The notes below the pieces were generated by a model. It saw only the letters and a program-made list of their open reading frames with translations, was not told where the DNA came from and did not search any database. Positions 23,001-33,360 of a stretch of 64,000 bases of DNA are shown piece after piece (within the stretch, counting starts at the first letter, position 1; the number at the start of each line of letters is the position of its first letter). The position numbers and the translations under genes are program-made. Source of the stretch: Plumapathes pennacea (taxonomy: Eukaryota > Cnidaria > Anthozoa > Antipatharia > Myriopathidae); NCBI GenBank assembly GCA_964036295.1, contig OZ038471.1:9628184-9692183 (forward strand), given 5' to 3'.

Positions 23001-24820
23001 ACCATTCAAAAAGAAAATGTGTGAGATGGGGGCATGTGGGGATAATTGATACTTTAATCAGCTGTCATCTTAGCAAGCTATCAAAAGCCAACTTCTCCAT
23101 ACTGTAGAAATATTTCTTTGGTTAGAAATTGAAGGAGAAAATTAAAGTTGATCACTTGTGGGAGTGAAAGGGTTAAATTTTTTACTTATTTTTTATTTTA
23201 TTTTTCATTTTGTGTACATTGTTATCTTTGAGCAGTGCTCAACATCAATATTTTAAGTCTGTTGCCATTCAGACAGTAGATTGACTTCAAACAACTGGAT
23301 ATTTCATAATTTCTGGTTGCTCAACCCTGAATTTACCTGCCCTAGCAAATTATTTGGTTGCAATGATTACTGGCAGTTCAATCTGTAGTAGACATAAACA
23401 AGTTCAAGACCTTGAGTTATGCTAAGTGCAAGGTCAGAAGATTGAATTTTGTGGAGTACACATGCAAACTCAACTGTGGTTGATGACCTTCGAGACTAGA
23501 AGTATTTTTTCTTGTTGGAGACTGTTGCTTGTGTACCCAGTCAAGCATGAAATCAAGGCTTGTTAATTGATTCTAATATTCAAAAGCATAAGAAGACAAC
23601 CTACAGAAGAATGTGACAGACAGGAAAAACATATTTGAAGTGTTGATTACAAGATCACCATTTAAACTTGAAGCATAAAGCACCAACCAGTGACATTTGC
23701 CATGGAGAAAACATCACTCTTGTTCTATTCAAGCGTTCTTTCTTTTAAATGTGGAAACTCAGCCCAAAACATACTGTAAGGTTGGGTTTGCCTGCTCTGA
23801 ACAACCAGGTTTAATTCACCTGTTTTGATCTGGCACTTGGCATCTTCTTGGCTTCAGTTTCTATCAAAGCTATCAGAATCTATCAATCTATTTTGATCAC
23901 GGGCATTTGTTTGAATTCAGCAGGAAGCAGTTTGTCCTTTTTTCTGCCCTCCTTGCTTTTGTTACCTACTTCATACGTATCAAAAGCAAGTGAAAACCTA
24001 CAAACACAAAACAACATAAAGAATGCTACAGCACTTGTTCATGAATGTTGACTACACTACCATCCTATACAGTATATCACAGTGGGTATGAGTAAACACT
24101 CTTGACTTAAACACGAAGGTGTGCTACAAAAGGCCGTTGGCCCTGCCTCTTTCAACATCAAATTTGCATAATGTTTGTTGAATCGCACTTGCGTCCACAG
24201 CATTCAGAAGTTGCTCTGTCCATGAAATTTATCTGCTGCTTAGCAACTAAGAGTATACCTAAAATTAAACACATGCGGGCAACTTCAGTATGGAGTTCTG
24301 GATGGAAGGATTTGAAATGAAATTTTACTCATGGCTGCCAAAATACATTTTGAATTTCGCGGTGCAATGTGACGCATGGCTGTGCACCATGCATATTTAA
24401 TTTCTTACTTTGAAGATTATTCTTGGATTTTATTCAATTTGCACTCAAAATGAATGTTTATGTGATGGAAAATTGGTGAGGCAACATTATCTTGTTTTGC
24501 GTGGTATTCAAGTACAAGGAAAAACAAAATTTGGACATTTTTGGTTTTTAACTAATTAGGAGCTGTTGCCTTGGTCGCTGTTGATTGACAAGTGGCTCTG
24601 CGCTTCCCTGGGAAGTGCCCTTTTATAGTGCGCCCTTGTGTTTACAGTATTTTCTGCTTGAGTTACAATATTATTTGCCTTTGCTGCACACTATGGGTCT
24701 GTGTCTCTTTTTTGGGTGGGGGAGGGTGGGGGGTTTGAATGATGCTAACCCAACTCTAAAATTGTCTTTCCTGTACATCTACAGACCAACAAGAAGGTTG
24801 TTGGAGTCAAAGAACCCTGA
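20037..24820 (+). CDS. YTHDF: YTH domain family protein, m6A mRNA reader (YTHDF type)
   Basis: YTHDF proteins bind N6-methyladenosine in cytoplasmic mRNA and promote its decay or altered translation. Exons: 20037-20057, 20178-20202, 20303-20385, 20557-22005 and 24785-24820, all GT/AG and in phase, giving 537 residues against about 560-585 in vertebrates. The start MSTTIDQ matches the short conserved YTHDF N-terminus and lies in a 7-codon first exon. The long middle is Gly/Ser/Pro/Asn-rich. The family motif [13 protein letters not shown] at about 261-273 leads into a Pro/Lys-rich run. The YTH domain spans about 365-505 and keeps [29 protein letters not shown] and [20 protein letters not shown]. 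The aromatic-cage tryptophans are all present at 386, 442 and 447. The last exon adds 11 residues across a 2.8-kb repeat-filled intron. Reading past the exon 4 donor would add 20 residues and stop at 22068, a possible retained-intron form. The single YTHDF type fits an invertebrate. The last exon is the least certain part. Confidence 0.92.
22240..22860 (+). mobile_element. Dispersed repeat A, copy 2
   Basis: Lies in the last YTHDF intron in plus orientation. It is the most continuous copy: AATCAGCACACGGTGATTG, CCAAACTCAACACCGTTTG, GTGGTGACACGAAGTACTTC, ACATGACATCTGTTGCCTC and AAATACACCGAAATAGTCC occur in the same order as in the other two copies. No coding frame is shared between copies. Confidence 0.75.
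22964..23178. mobile_element. MITE family C, copy 2
   Basis: Begins AACCCCTTCACTCCCA and ends TGGGAGTGAAAGGGTTAA, a clear terminal inverted repeat. The interior parallels the copy at 9163-9387 (GTGCAGATTCTCCCAACC, AATCAGCTGTCATCTTAGC, GAAGGAGAAAATTAAAG). Confidence 0.8.
24130..24320 (+). repeat. Dispersed repeat B, copy 1
   Basis: Shares TTTGCATAATGTTTGTTGAAT, GCGTCCACAGC, GGGCAACTTCA and GTGGAGTTCTGG-like blocks with 43885-44085 in the same orientation. Function and class are unknown. Confidence 0.65.
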
Positions 24821-25670
24821 ACTGTGATGGCACATGGCTGGCTAGAGAATATTACACAGAATTTCTTATCGAATCATATTTTTCAACAAACTTGTGTGAC
24901 AAAAGTGTCACCTGATATGATTATGACAAACAGGTTTAATAATGACAAGGCAGACAATACATCAGTAGTTTTCATTAATACTGTCACACTGTACTAGCAT
25001 AACTCTAGCCATCAGAAAATATGGTCATCAATATTTACACAACAAGCTTTTATTTGACTTTAATCAGCAAAAGTGGCAAGAGGAGCTTACCTTATTTGGG
25101 TGGGCTCAGCAATCAATCACTAATTAAAGGTGTGCTGGTGACTTTGGTGTCCTGTGATTAGTTTTACTGCCTACTGGTTGCATCATTTAAGTTGGTGTTC
25201 ATTTGGTCCGGAATTGGAATAGCTGAAATTACCCAATGTCTTGCTTGTTTTGGGGAACTTTTATCCAAGATTATTTAAAAACTTTCATACTCTGCTTCAA
25301 AGAAAAAGATTTTACTGATTAGCAGCACTATTCCTATTGCATGCCAATGTTTCACACCACATTTGGCCTGCAGTAGTCTTGCGATAGAAAAGAAAGTCTG
25401 AAAATACAGACTGCTTTTTATCTTGTTGAGAGTCTGCTTGGCTTTGATTGGTATTGTTCAATTCATCCTGGCTTCACAAGCAATGGCTTTCGTTTCCATT
25501 GTGTTTTGAAGTGCTTTGAAGATGGCACAGGGGAGTTTGCCTGCTTCCATTATCTAAAACCTCATATATTGACCTACATGAAGGATACCGCAGAACGCTT
25601 ACATCGCGGGCGCACAAAGGCATACATACAAAATATATTACTTAGTACGCGGCGTATCAGTATTTGTTAC
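24821..25670 (+). other. YTHDF downstream region, probable 3' UTR
   Basis: AT-rich sequence after the YTHDF stop with no repeat or gene recognised. A clear AATAAA was not found close to the stop, so the mRNA end cannot be placed. Confidence 0.35.
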
Positions 25671-25790
25671 GTAGACACGAGTGTTTTACTAGAAAATATA
25701 TCGTGTATGAAATCCATACGAAAGTACATCCGGCAACCAGTGCAACGGAGTGGCGTATTTCTTATATCCCCACTGGTAATGCATTAGTCA
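25671..25790 (-). repeat. Palindromic repeat P2, partial copy
   Basis: GACACGAGTGTTTTAC, AAATCCATACGAAAGTACAT and GGAGTGGCGTAT match the reverse complement of the element at 32549-32684. Confidence 0.55.
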
Positions 25791-25795
25791 ACTAA

Positions 25796-26335
25796 GAGGG
25801 TTTGCACGGCGGCCATGTTGGATAGCAGGAACAAAATATTTTTGAAGCTATTTGCAATATGCAAATAGCTTCTATGTCGGCGGTTTGGACTAACAGCCGT
25901 TCGGCCCATCTCATTAGGTCAATAAAAATGTTCCCCTCTAGGTGGCAAAAACTACTGAAGGGGGAGGGGCATGAAGTGTTATCCACATAAAAGCCGCCGT
26001 GGTACAGGTCCTGTGAGAAAGTTTGTCTTTTATTATCTACTTAACACAAAGAATGCACAGAGAGATTTCCAGTAAAGGGTTCCGTGCTAATGTTATAACT
26101 TGGCGACAGAAGGTCAGAAGCTAAATTACCTCTCTAGGGAGGGGTTTTCTAAATATAATTGGCTCTCTCGCACGTGGAGAATCAACGCACTATCATAGAC
26201 TCATCAACTAGCAAATAGCTTCACGTACGCTTTTCGGACCTATGTTTTCCCAGAGGAATTGAATTTTATTGTTCCTGCCATCCAACATGGCCGCCATGTA
26301 AACCTCTAATGAGGAGGATTTGATATAAAACGATG
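25796..26335. mobile_element. Inverted-repeat element around GCGGCCATGTTGGAT
   Basis: The left arm (about 25796-25840, with GGCGGCCATGTTGGATAGCA) is reversed near 26275-26318. A perfect 13-bp-arm hairpin, GAAGCTATTTGCA with a 3-nt loop, sits at 25844-25872, and its stem word recurs near the right end. It carries no gene. Confidence 0.5.
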
Positions 26336-26364
26336 CCCGAGGGGGCGGGGGATTTGGAGTGAGT

Positions 26365-28155
26365 TTCAGTTTCAGTTTATTTTTTGCCAACTGTCACACT
26401 AACGGTAATACACAAATATTAACAATTCTAACTACCCGTTTTTGAAGCAATACAATACGGTTCAGGTTTGAGGGGTATGTTGAGCCCCAGACTAATACAA
26501 TACTGAAGGTACGGATAAATAAGGGAATAATACAGAGTATTTAAGGACAATCTAGAAAGGCTAAAGCTTGATTTATATATAATACCTATTGATTTAGATA
26601 CTTTACTAGCAACATGGGAAATATGGCTTCCAGGATAAATGTTCGTCTAATATAACACCAAGAAATACAATCTCCTTAACTTGTGGTTGTTTAGCGTTAT
26701 TGGTAAGTCAATGTTTTGCCTTTTTTGTCGAGGTTTGAAAATCATATAATTATATTTCTTTACATTTAATGATAGCATGTTAGCATTAAACCATTCGGAT
26801 AACTTTCTATATAAATTATATCCATAAGACAGGTCGATTCTTTATGGGAGTAGAAAATATTGGTGTCATCAGCAAATAGGATAAGCTCAAAAATATTTGA
26901 AACATTGCAGAGATCGTTGATATATAATAAAAATAGAACCTGGCCTAGAATAGAGCCCTGTAGCACTCCACACTGGATTTTCTTAAATGTTGAACTGGTA
27001 CCGTTATATTGTACGTATTGTACCCTATTGAAGAAATAATTCTTGAACCATTCAAGAGCTATTCCGCGGATGCCATAATGTTCAAGTTTGTCAAAAAGAA
27101 TGTCATGGTTCACAGTGTCGAATGCCTTTGATAGGTCAAGAAAAACCCCAACTGTATATTTTTTACGGTCAATAGCAGTTGTAATTTTATCATATAAGTT
27201 CAACAAAGCTAAACTAATTGAATGATTTTTCCTAAAGCCATATTGATTATTAAATAGTATATTGAATTCATTTAAGTAATCAATTAAGCGATTGAACACA
27301 ACTCTTTCTAAAAGTTTAGAAAATATATGTAAAACAGAGACAGGCCTGTAATTAGAGAAAAGTTTTTGTTCACCAGATTTAAATAATGGTATAACGCAAG
27401 CAATTTTCATCTGGTCAGGAACTATGCCAGAACTAATGGATTAGTTATTGGTTCTAAGATGAGATCTATTGAGTCCTTAACAGCACAAGTTCGAATCATA
27501 TCCCAGCCTGCCGCAGTCCCGCACGTAAGGAGTTCACAATTTTCAAGTATTTCCTGCATGTTGGGTATAGCTGGCTGCAGGAAAACAGATTTCACAGACT
27601 TCTCAGGAAGAGCAGAGCGATGAGATGTAGTTGATGCTGGCATTTGTTTAGCTAGGTTAGGACCAATGTTTATAAAATAATCACAGAAATAGTTAGCAAT
27701 TTCAACAGGGTTGGAAATTTCCTTATCATCGGAAATAAAGGCCGAAGGTAATTTGTTGGCGCTTTTTCTCCTGTTTATTACTTCATTCAAAATCTTCCAT
27801 GTATTCTTTATATTTGATTTGGCATTGTCTAATTTTTTCTCATAGTAGATGCGTTTCGCTAATCTTATGGAGTGGGTCAATTTATTTTTATATTTTTTGT
27901 AAACTTCCTCGTTTTCTTCTACAATATCTTTTGTATAATTTATTCTTCTTCCTTATAGACCTAAGTAAGCCCTCTGAAATCCAGGGTTTCATTAGAGTAC
28001 ATTTCAAAGATTTTACCCTCCTTTGGGGAAAACACGTCTTATAAATTTCAGTGTATTTGTCCAAAAATCTTTCATACGTTTTGTTTGGGTCATTGAAGCC
28101 ACGGAGATCGTGCCAATGTGTGCTGTTTAGGCGGTCACGGAATTTGGCTACATTT
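26365..28155 (-). mobile_element. 5'-truncated non-LTR retrotransposon, Jockey/CR1-like
   Basis: Minus-strand reverse transcriptase in broken frames: 28150-27880 and 27880-27422 (region before and into the RT), then 27410-26766 with NYRPVSVLHIFSKLLERV, FLDLSKAFDTVNHDIL, GVLQGSILGQVLF and the active site FADDTNIF. A decayed thumb region follows to about 26450. The 3' end carries TTTCAGTTTCAGTTT-like tandem tails near 26365. No endonuclease domain remains. The order and the FADD catalytic box are established RT family marks; the stop near 27415 and later frame shifts make it inactive. Confidence 0.85.
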
Positions 28156-28844
28156 GCAACACTTTTGTCACGATAAACAATGTACTGTCCGGATTTTTAA
28201 AAGCGTTTACACTAGTTTTTGTAAATCCGGTGTCATTTTTAGTGAATCCGGAGAGAAAACGAATCCGGAATCGAAAGTCGTAAAGGGGTTTTATACAGGG
28301 CCCGCTAATACAGGTAAAGTATATCACAGAATCTTACTTGGAACAGATTTTCGGGACTTTGACAACTGTGCGCTTATACAGGGTGTGCTTATTTCAGAGT
28401 ATTTACAGGTGTAGCTGAGTGTATGAAATATAAATATGCCGGTATCGGCACTGCTTGCATTAGTTTTGGTCCTCCGAGTTGATCGGTATTTCATCAACAA
28501 ACTATAGTAGAAAACTGAGCGGCGAAGACTAATTCTCTTCTCAGCGGCATCTCCCTAACAAGGAATGAAAAAGAATAGGCCCTTTGCACGTTACGTTTTT
28601 AGTATCATAAATAGAAACAACATCGCAAATTATATTTACCACAGCCCATAGCATAAATCATGAAACCTTTTGAGTTAATCGTTAAAATTCAGAGAAATTA
28701 GAAGAGTTGCTGGAGAGCAAGACCTATGTGACATTTTGTGTCACGTGACAAATCGCTGCTAATTAATGCCCTATTCTTGTCTGCGTACTTTACTGAGTTC
28801 CAAAAAGAGTAACCGTATCTTGCAGTGTAGTACCTGTTACTTCC
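28156..28844. other. Intergenic, nothing recognised
   Basis: Short open frames on both strands match no family. It should contain the 3' UTR of the minus-strand glycosyltransferase gene next to 28845, but no convincing polyadenylation signal was seen. Confidence 0.3.
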
Positions 28845-30741
28845 CTACACGCACTGCGCAATTACAGTCTTACTCTTTTCTGTAAGAAAGTATCTTAGCA
28901 TTATTTTATTAAATCTGTTATCCAGTTGTGCGTGATGGAGCTTGAAGGGGTGAATAAACCAAAGCTTGCTCTTCAGGAAATAAAAGGACCAGAAGTGTCG
29001 GCTGTCCGTCACCCTGGGGTCGCCTTTCCTCACATCTCCTGGGATGTAGTAACCGTCCATTTGCCCGATGTCTTCCTTTCCATCTAACATGCGTAAGATA
29101 GTAGGTATGGCAATTTCAAGGAATACCCTGTGCTTGTAGAATTTTCCGGACAGAGCAGAGAACCCAGCAGCGTGCCGTCCGGGAATGTAGAGGACATCTG
29201 AGCGGCCACTATAACAACGGAGGCTTCTGTTGCCATTGTGATAAAGTGTTGTTATAGCATTGACAATGTTAAAGCCCTTGGATTGAAGCTGATGATTCAA
29301 ATTTGCCATTTCCTCGTACGCTCTACGGCAGTTCAGCAGGCCATACGGAGACACCCACCAGTACCACCCCGTCGGGGATGTCGGCTCGTACAATCCGGTG
29401 GACCCGAACAAGAAAGGTGACTCCCAAATCCTATTCCTATCAAAACTGTAAAAATTCCAAAAATTAAGAATAACGTCGTCATTAATGTAGAAATAGCCTT
29501 GGTATCCCGGATGTTTCCGCATTGCTCGTCCCAAGCACTCGTATCCCAGAATCCCTCTGAGGATGTCCACTTCCAGCACTCGGTGCGTCGAATTACTCGG
29601 GGGACCACAAAACAGCAGGTGAGGGAAAGCCGGTTTGTACAGAGCCGTTAACAGAGGTATGCTGTCAAAATGGGGATAGTTGTAAACTATCACCAGCAAA
29701 ATTTTACTGAAAGTGTGTTTTAAGCAATTCAGGTTTGGTTTTCGTATTTCAGTTCTCCGATGAAATGCCGTGAAATTTGTTAGAGTCCTGGGGTAAGCGG
29801 CTTGTTGAATGTTCCAGCATCCTAAACAAAGAAAACGATATATTAACTTTAGTTTACTTCATCGTTGCTGAACCGTTTCTGAGAGAGAAATGTCAAAAAT
29901 GAAACAAGTGGCCATTCAGGTGAAGCTATTGATGAGCCACAATCCATCAGTAGTTTCAGCTGCGCCGGCCTGCCACTGTTCTTGCGAGGACAGTTTATGC
30001 TGCGTCGCGACACAGATAAAAGGCATTTGCAGTTAATTTCAGAGCAGTGGAAACACTTTTTAATGGACACCAAATGTCGCCACCAGCGCACGCTAACAGA
30101 TAAGCAATGTGAATTGGGCCGTTTCTCGTTGCCTTTCTGGTGTTTTCGCGCATCGAAACTTTGGTATTAAATTAGATCTTTCAGGGTTATCAGCTGATTC
30201 AGGTCATGGGTCCGGGCAAACCGAGTGACCATCCAAATAAAGGCTTTCACTATAAAAACATAACTGTGGAAGCGGTCTCTACTACTATACAGAAACAGTA
30301 GCGGATAGACAAGAAAATGAGCAGTTAAGATAAGACCGCAGGTTGCTTTTAGAACGAAAATAGAAAAAGAATGCTTTGCGGTGCCCTGGATCATGGGCGC
30401 CATATTGCTGACTTCCGGGAAAATCTCAGTAAATCTGGTGCGTGTTGCGTATACGCGAATAGTTGTGTGGGGAATCTTTTCAAAGGAGTGTTTCACTTAC
30501 ATCTCGGCTGTGCTTCCGAAACTGCTGCTTGATAATCGCTAAGTGAGTACCATATGCATGCAATGGTTTGGCCTCAATCAACTGAAGCCCGATAAACAAA
30601 CCCACACTCCCTGTAGCATCAATTCGACTGTCAGTGATATGAAAGTGACGCAAAAAGATCTGTACCTGAGTAGAAGAGAAGGCCTGCGACAACGGTTGCG
30701 GGCATTAGAAACATGATGCAGGCCCTGGCCATTGTGAACAT
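28845..30741 (-). CDS. STELLO/DUF288-like putative Golgi glycosyltransferase
   Basis: Probable type II membrane protein with a nucleotide-sugar-transferase-like lumenal domain; donor and acceptor are unknown. Exon 1 (30741-30666) encodes MFTMARACIMFLMPATVVAG and LLFYS, a signal anchor. It ends in phase 1 and joins exon 2 (29821-28845, stop TAG), giving 350 residues. ATG at 30741 is the first after a probable acceptor at 30747-30748, implying a 5' UTR intron or more upstream coding sequence; ATG at 30732 is an alternative. In exon 2, VIVYNYPHFDSIPLLTALY, FPHLLFCGP, LGYECLGRAMRKHPGY and YINDDVILNFWNFYSFDRN follow the pattern of DUF288/STELLO proteins, with the acidic NDDV as the likely metal or nucleotide site. 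N-glycosylation sequons NFT, NST and NRS fit a lumenal domain. It is shorter than plant STELLO proteins. Family assignment is from memory of motifs, not a search. Confidence 0.72.
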
Positions 30742-32071
30742 GAGGTCCTGAAAATAACAAACGGGCGTTACTTGTTGATGGAATCCAACCCTTGAGGCTT
30801 CGCATTTACAAGTATGATGTGTGCCACAAGGAAGTTAAACCACTTGAAACCCCGCATTAAGCTCAGCTATCTAGATTTGGCATTCTATAAACCCTGCGAT
30901 ATAAAGAATTCTCCAGCAAGTTGGCCTTTACATCAGTATGAGCGCAATAAAGCTGCAGGCCTTCCGCGTTTTCTGAAAGGCTCGTTTCTGCATACTATAT
31001 TTGCAATGCAAAACCGCACAATCTACACAAACACTCAGCTCGTAATTAGCAACAAAAGTGTTCAGGTCTCGAGTAGCTACGGAAACCACAAGGCAGCCTC
31101 AACGAAGCACTGACACATGCAATGATCAAAATCGGATTGTTCTTACGTTTACACTTGCATCGCTTGGTTTATATTTGGTTCATTTTAGCGTAGACCGAAA
31201 AGTTAAATACAACAACATGGAGAGCAAGACGACGGCTTCTTCTCATCTCATCGACACATTTCTGGGCGACAAAGGGGGCAGTCTGCACTAGTGAACGTTG
31301 TAAATGTTTCGACAATATTCGCGTCAAAAGTGTGCTCCGGTCGCACTCGTAACTTTAACAACATGAATATCAAAATTGGCATCATTTGAAGTGCAAACAG
31401 CACTTGTAACTAGAAATATATGTCAGCAAGTTGCTTCCAAACATTGAAGAAGCCGTCGTATTGCTCTCGATGCTGAGTTATTATCGACTAAACTTCCTAG
31501 TGCGACCCGGCCCTTACTGAGACAAGCTATCATTGGCCCGTGCGCATAAGCAACAGCGCGTAGGAATGCCATAAAACTGTGAAACAGAGAACAGAGAAGG
31601 GTCGGACAGTTTAGAACTATCTCATCACAGCGAATATTCAAATTTATTGTGAGCTCACTTACCCTTGAAGTACAAGTCTCGATTCTCGCTGTGAGTGTTT
31701 CTCAAGTCCATCTGAAGAAAACTATCAAAGCATCAAGTGTACTTACTTGGCATGCCTTAAGTAAAATTCCATTTATTTCAATTCATCCTGTAAATATCTG
31801 CTGTGTCTTGGCCGGCAAACACCAGCGCGCGACCACGTGTTCCACGACCTGTCTCCTGCAGGTGCCGCGTGCCCTTCGCCGTTGTCGTCTCTTCTTCGTC
31901 CTGCCTGCACAATGCTTTAAAAGGTTTAGAATAATTTATACATAAATTATGACGTATCACGCCACATCTCTATTATCACCACCACCACTTCTCCTTCACA
32001 AATTTGCACGCATCGTCCCGACATTGTGTTAGTACGTGTGTAATCTTGGCTGCACCGCAATATATATAGAG
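30742..32071. other. Region upstream of the glycosyltransferase gene
   Basis: About 1.3 kb with no confident exon. It should include the 5' end and promoter of the minus-strand gene. Short frames at 30814-31113 and 31649-31945 show no family features. GC content and CpG frequency rise near 31800-31900. Confidence 0.3.
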
Positions 32072-32220
32072 GATATTACATGGCGGCGCGAAGATATGAA
32101 TTTTATTTTCGAGTGTTGATAATATCTCTCACGAGTGAGCGCAGCAAACGAGTGAGCGATATTATCAACACGAGAAGATAAATTCGTATCTCCAAGCGAC
32201 CATGTAAAGTTCTATTTATT
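32072..32220. mobile_element. Palindromic element P3, copy 1
   Basis: A near-complete palindrome: GAGGATATTACATGG, GAAGATATGAATTT and GTGTTGATAATATC are mirrored as reverse complements on the other side of a centre near GAGTGAGCGCAGCAAACGAG. It is mostly arms with almost no loop and no gene. Confidence 0.65.
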
Positions 32221-32387
32221 ATATAGGTATCGATGAAATATCCAGAACAAAGACATGTCTCACAACCTTCATTTTCTGTCAGAACTTGCTGTCTTCAAAA
32301 ATCGCGCGCACCCCCATATCGTATTTATCCTCGTGTGAAGATATTGCACGCGATGAAAATATCAGTTTTTAGAATTGGAGAAATAGA

Positions 32388-32535
32388 GGATATTGCGCGG
32401 CGACGCAAAGATATGACTTATATTTTAGAGTGGTAAAAACAGTTTTTTACGAACGAGCGCTGCGCTAGCGAATAAAAGTATTCTTTTTACCACGAGAAAA
32501 TAAAATCCATATCTTCAAGCCGCAGTGTAATTTTC
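32388..32535. mobile_element. Palindromic element P3, copy 2 (diverged)
   Basis: Same layout as 32072-32220: AGAGGATATTGCGCGG and AAGATATGACTTAT are paired with ATAAAATCCATATCTT and CCGCAGTGTAAT around a centre at GAACGAGCGCTGCGCTAGCG. Lower identity suggests an older or different subfamily. Confidence 0.55.
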
Positions 32536-32548
32536 TTTTAATTTTAAT

Positions 32549-32684
32549 AGACACGAGTGTTTTACGAGAAAATGCACAAACAACCGTGCAAAGAGGATAT
32601 AGAAAATACGCCACTCGGGTCCCCGATGTAGTTTCGTATGGATTTTACACACGGTGTATTTTCCAGTAAACACTCGTGTCTAGG
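32549..32684. mobile_element. Palindromic element P2
   Basis: TAGACACGAGTGTTTTAC at the left end is mirrored by GTAAACACTCGTGTCTA at the right end. The interior has a second inverted pair around the CGTGCAAAG and CACACGGTG regions. A partial copy lies at 25671-25790. Confidence 0.6.
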
Positions 32685-33064
32685 CTATATAATAAATCCT
32701 GCTACTGCAGGATACATCCTCACACAACAAATCTTGTGTTATTAAAAAAAGGTTGTTGTAGATAAGCACTGGCAGATTTGTGGACTCGGCCGGCTTCGGG
32801 GTGGTCCGTCCCATGTTGGGTTGTTCTCGTTCCAGCAGTTTTCGCTCGTCTGACTCCTCAACAGGCGGTCAGTGCGAAGCGGCGAAAGCTCTGCAAAGCT
32901 ATCGGTTTCCGTCCTGTTTAAGCACCTGTCGCCGTTTGTCAAATCCTGGGAGCCTAATTATGCTTAAACAACTGGTCTCTAATCTTTTCAAGTGGAGATG
33001 GCATTGCGGTCTGCCGGCTCTTTTAAATGAAAACCAATTGCAAATATAGTTACTTTGATTTCTT

Positions 33065-33170
33065 GCAAGTTCAAGTTCAAGTTCATTTATTTGCACTCTG
33101 ATCAATTGTTGTACAATTACAACAATAAAAACGGGCATTTAAAAAAGAAAGGATAAATAAATACAGAATT
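33065..33170 (-). mobile_element. Non-LTR retrotransposon 3' tail remnant
   Basis: Read on the minus strand the block ends in AACTTGAACTTGAACTTG, a short tandem tail like that of the LINE at 26365. The preceding TTGTACAACAATTG context is typical of CR1/L2-type 3' ends. There is no coding sequence. Confidence 0.4.
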
Positions 33171-33187
33171 GCAAGGCATAGCAAATG

Positions 33188-33253
33188 GTGCGTTAGGGGG
33201 TTAGGAGTTAGGAGTAGGATTTAGGGTTTGATTATGGTCAGGGTTAGGTTACC
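33188..33253 (+). repeat. Degenerate telomere-like TTAGGG tract
   Basis: TTAGG, TTAGGG and AGGGTT words recur about eight times in 65 bp. TTAGGG is the ancestral animal telomere repeat. This is short, imperfect and interstitial, directly upstream of the ZDHHC6 first exon. Confidence 0.45.
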
Positions 33254-33360
33254 CAATGCTTTCTTTAGATTGCGAAGAGCCGTGGTCCTGGACAGAACAG
33301 GACCACTCGGCAAATTTTGGTGGAGAGAACCTGGGGACTAAGTGTACGAAAGGGAGCAGA

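Noticed and set aside
29849-30091. Extra exon between the two glycosyltransferase exons
   Set aside because: An open stretch with an acceptor-like CGACGCAG exists, but no suitable donor in phase follows, and exon 1 joins exon 2 in frame without it.
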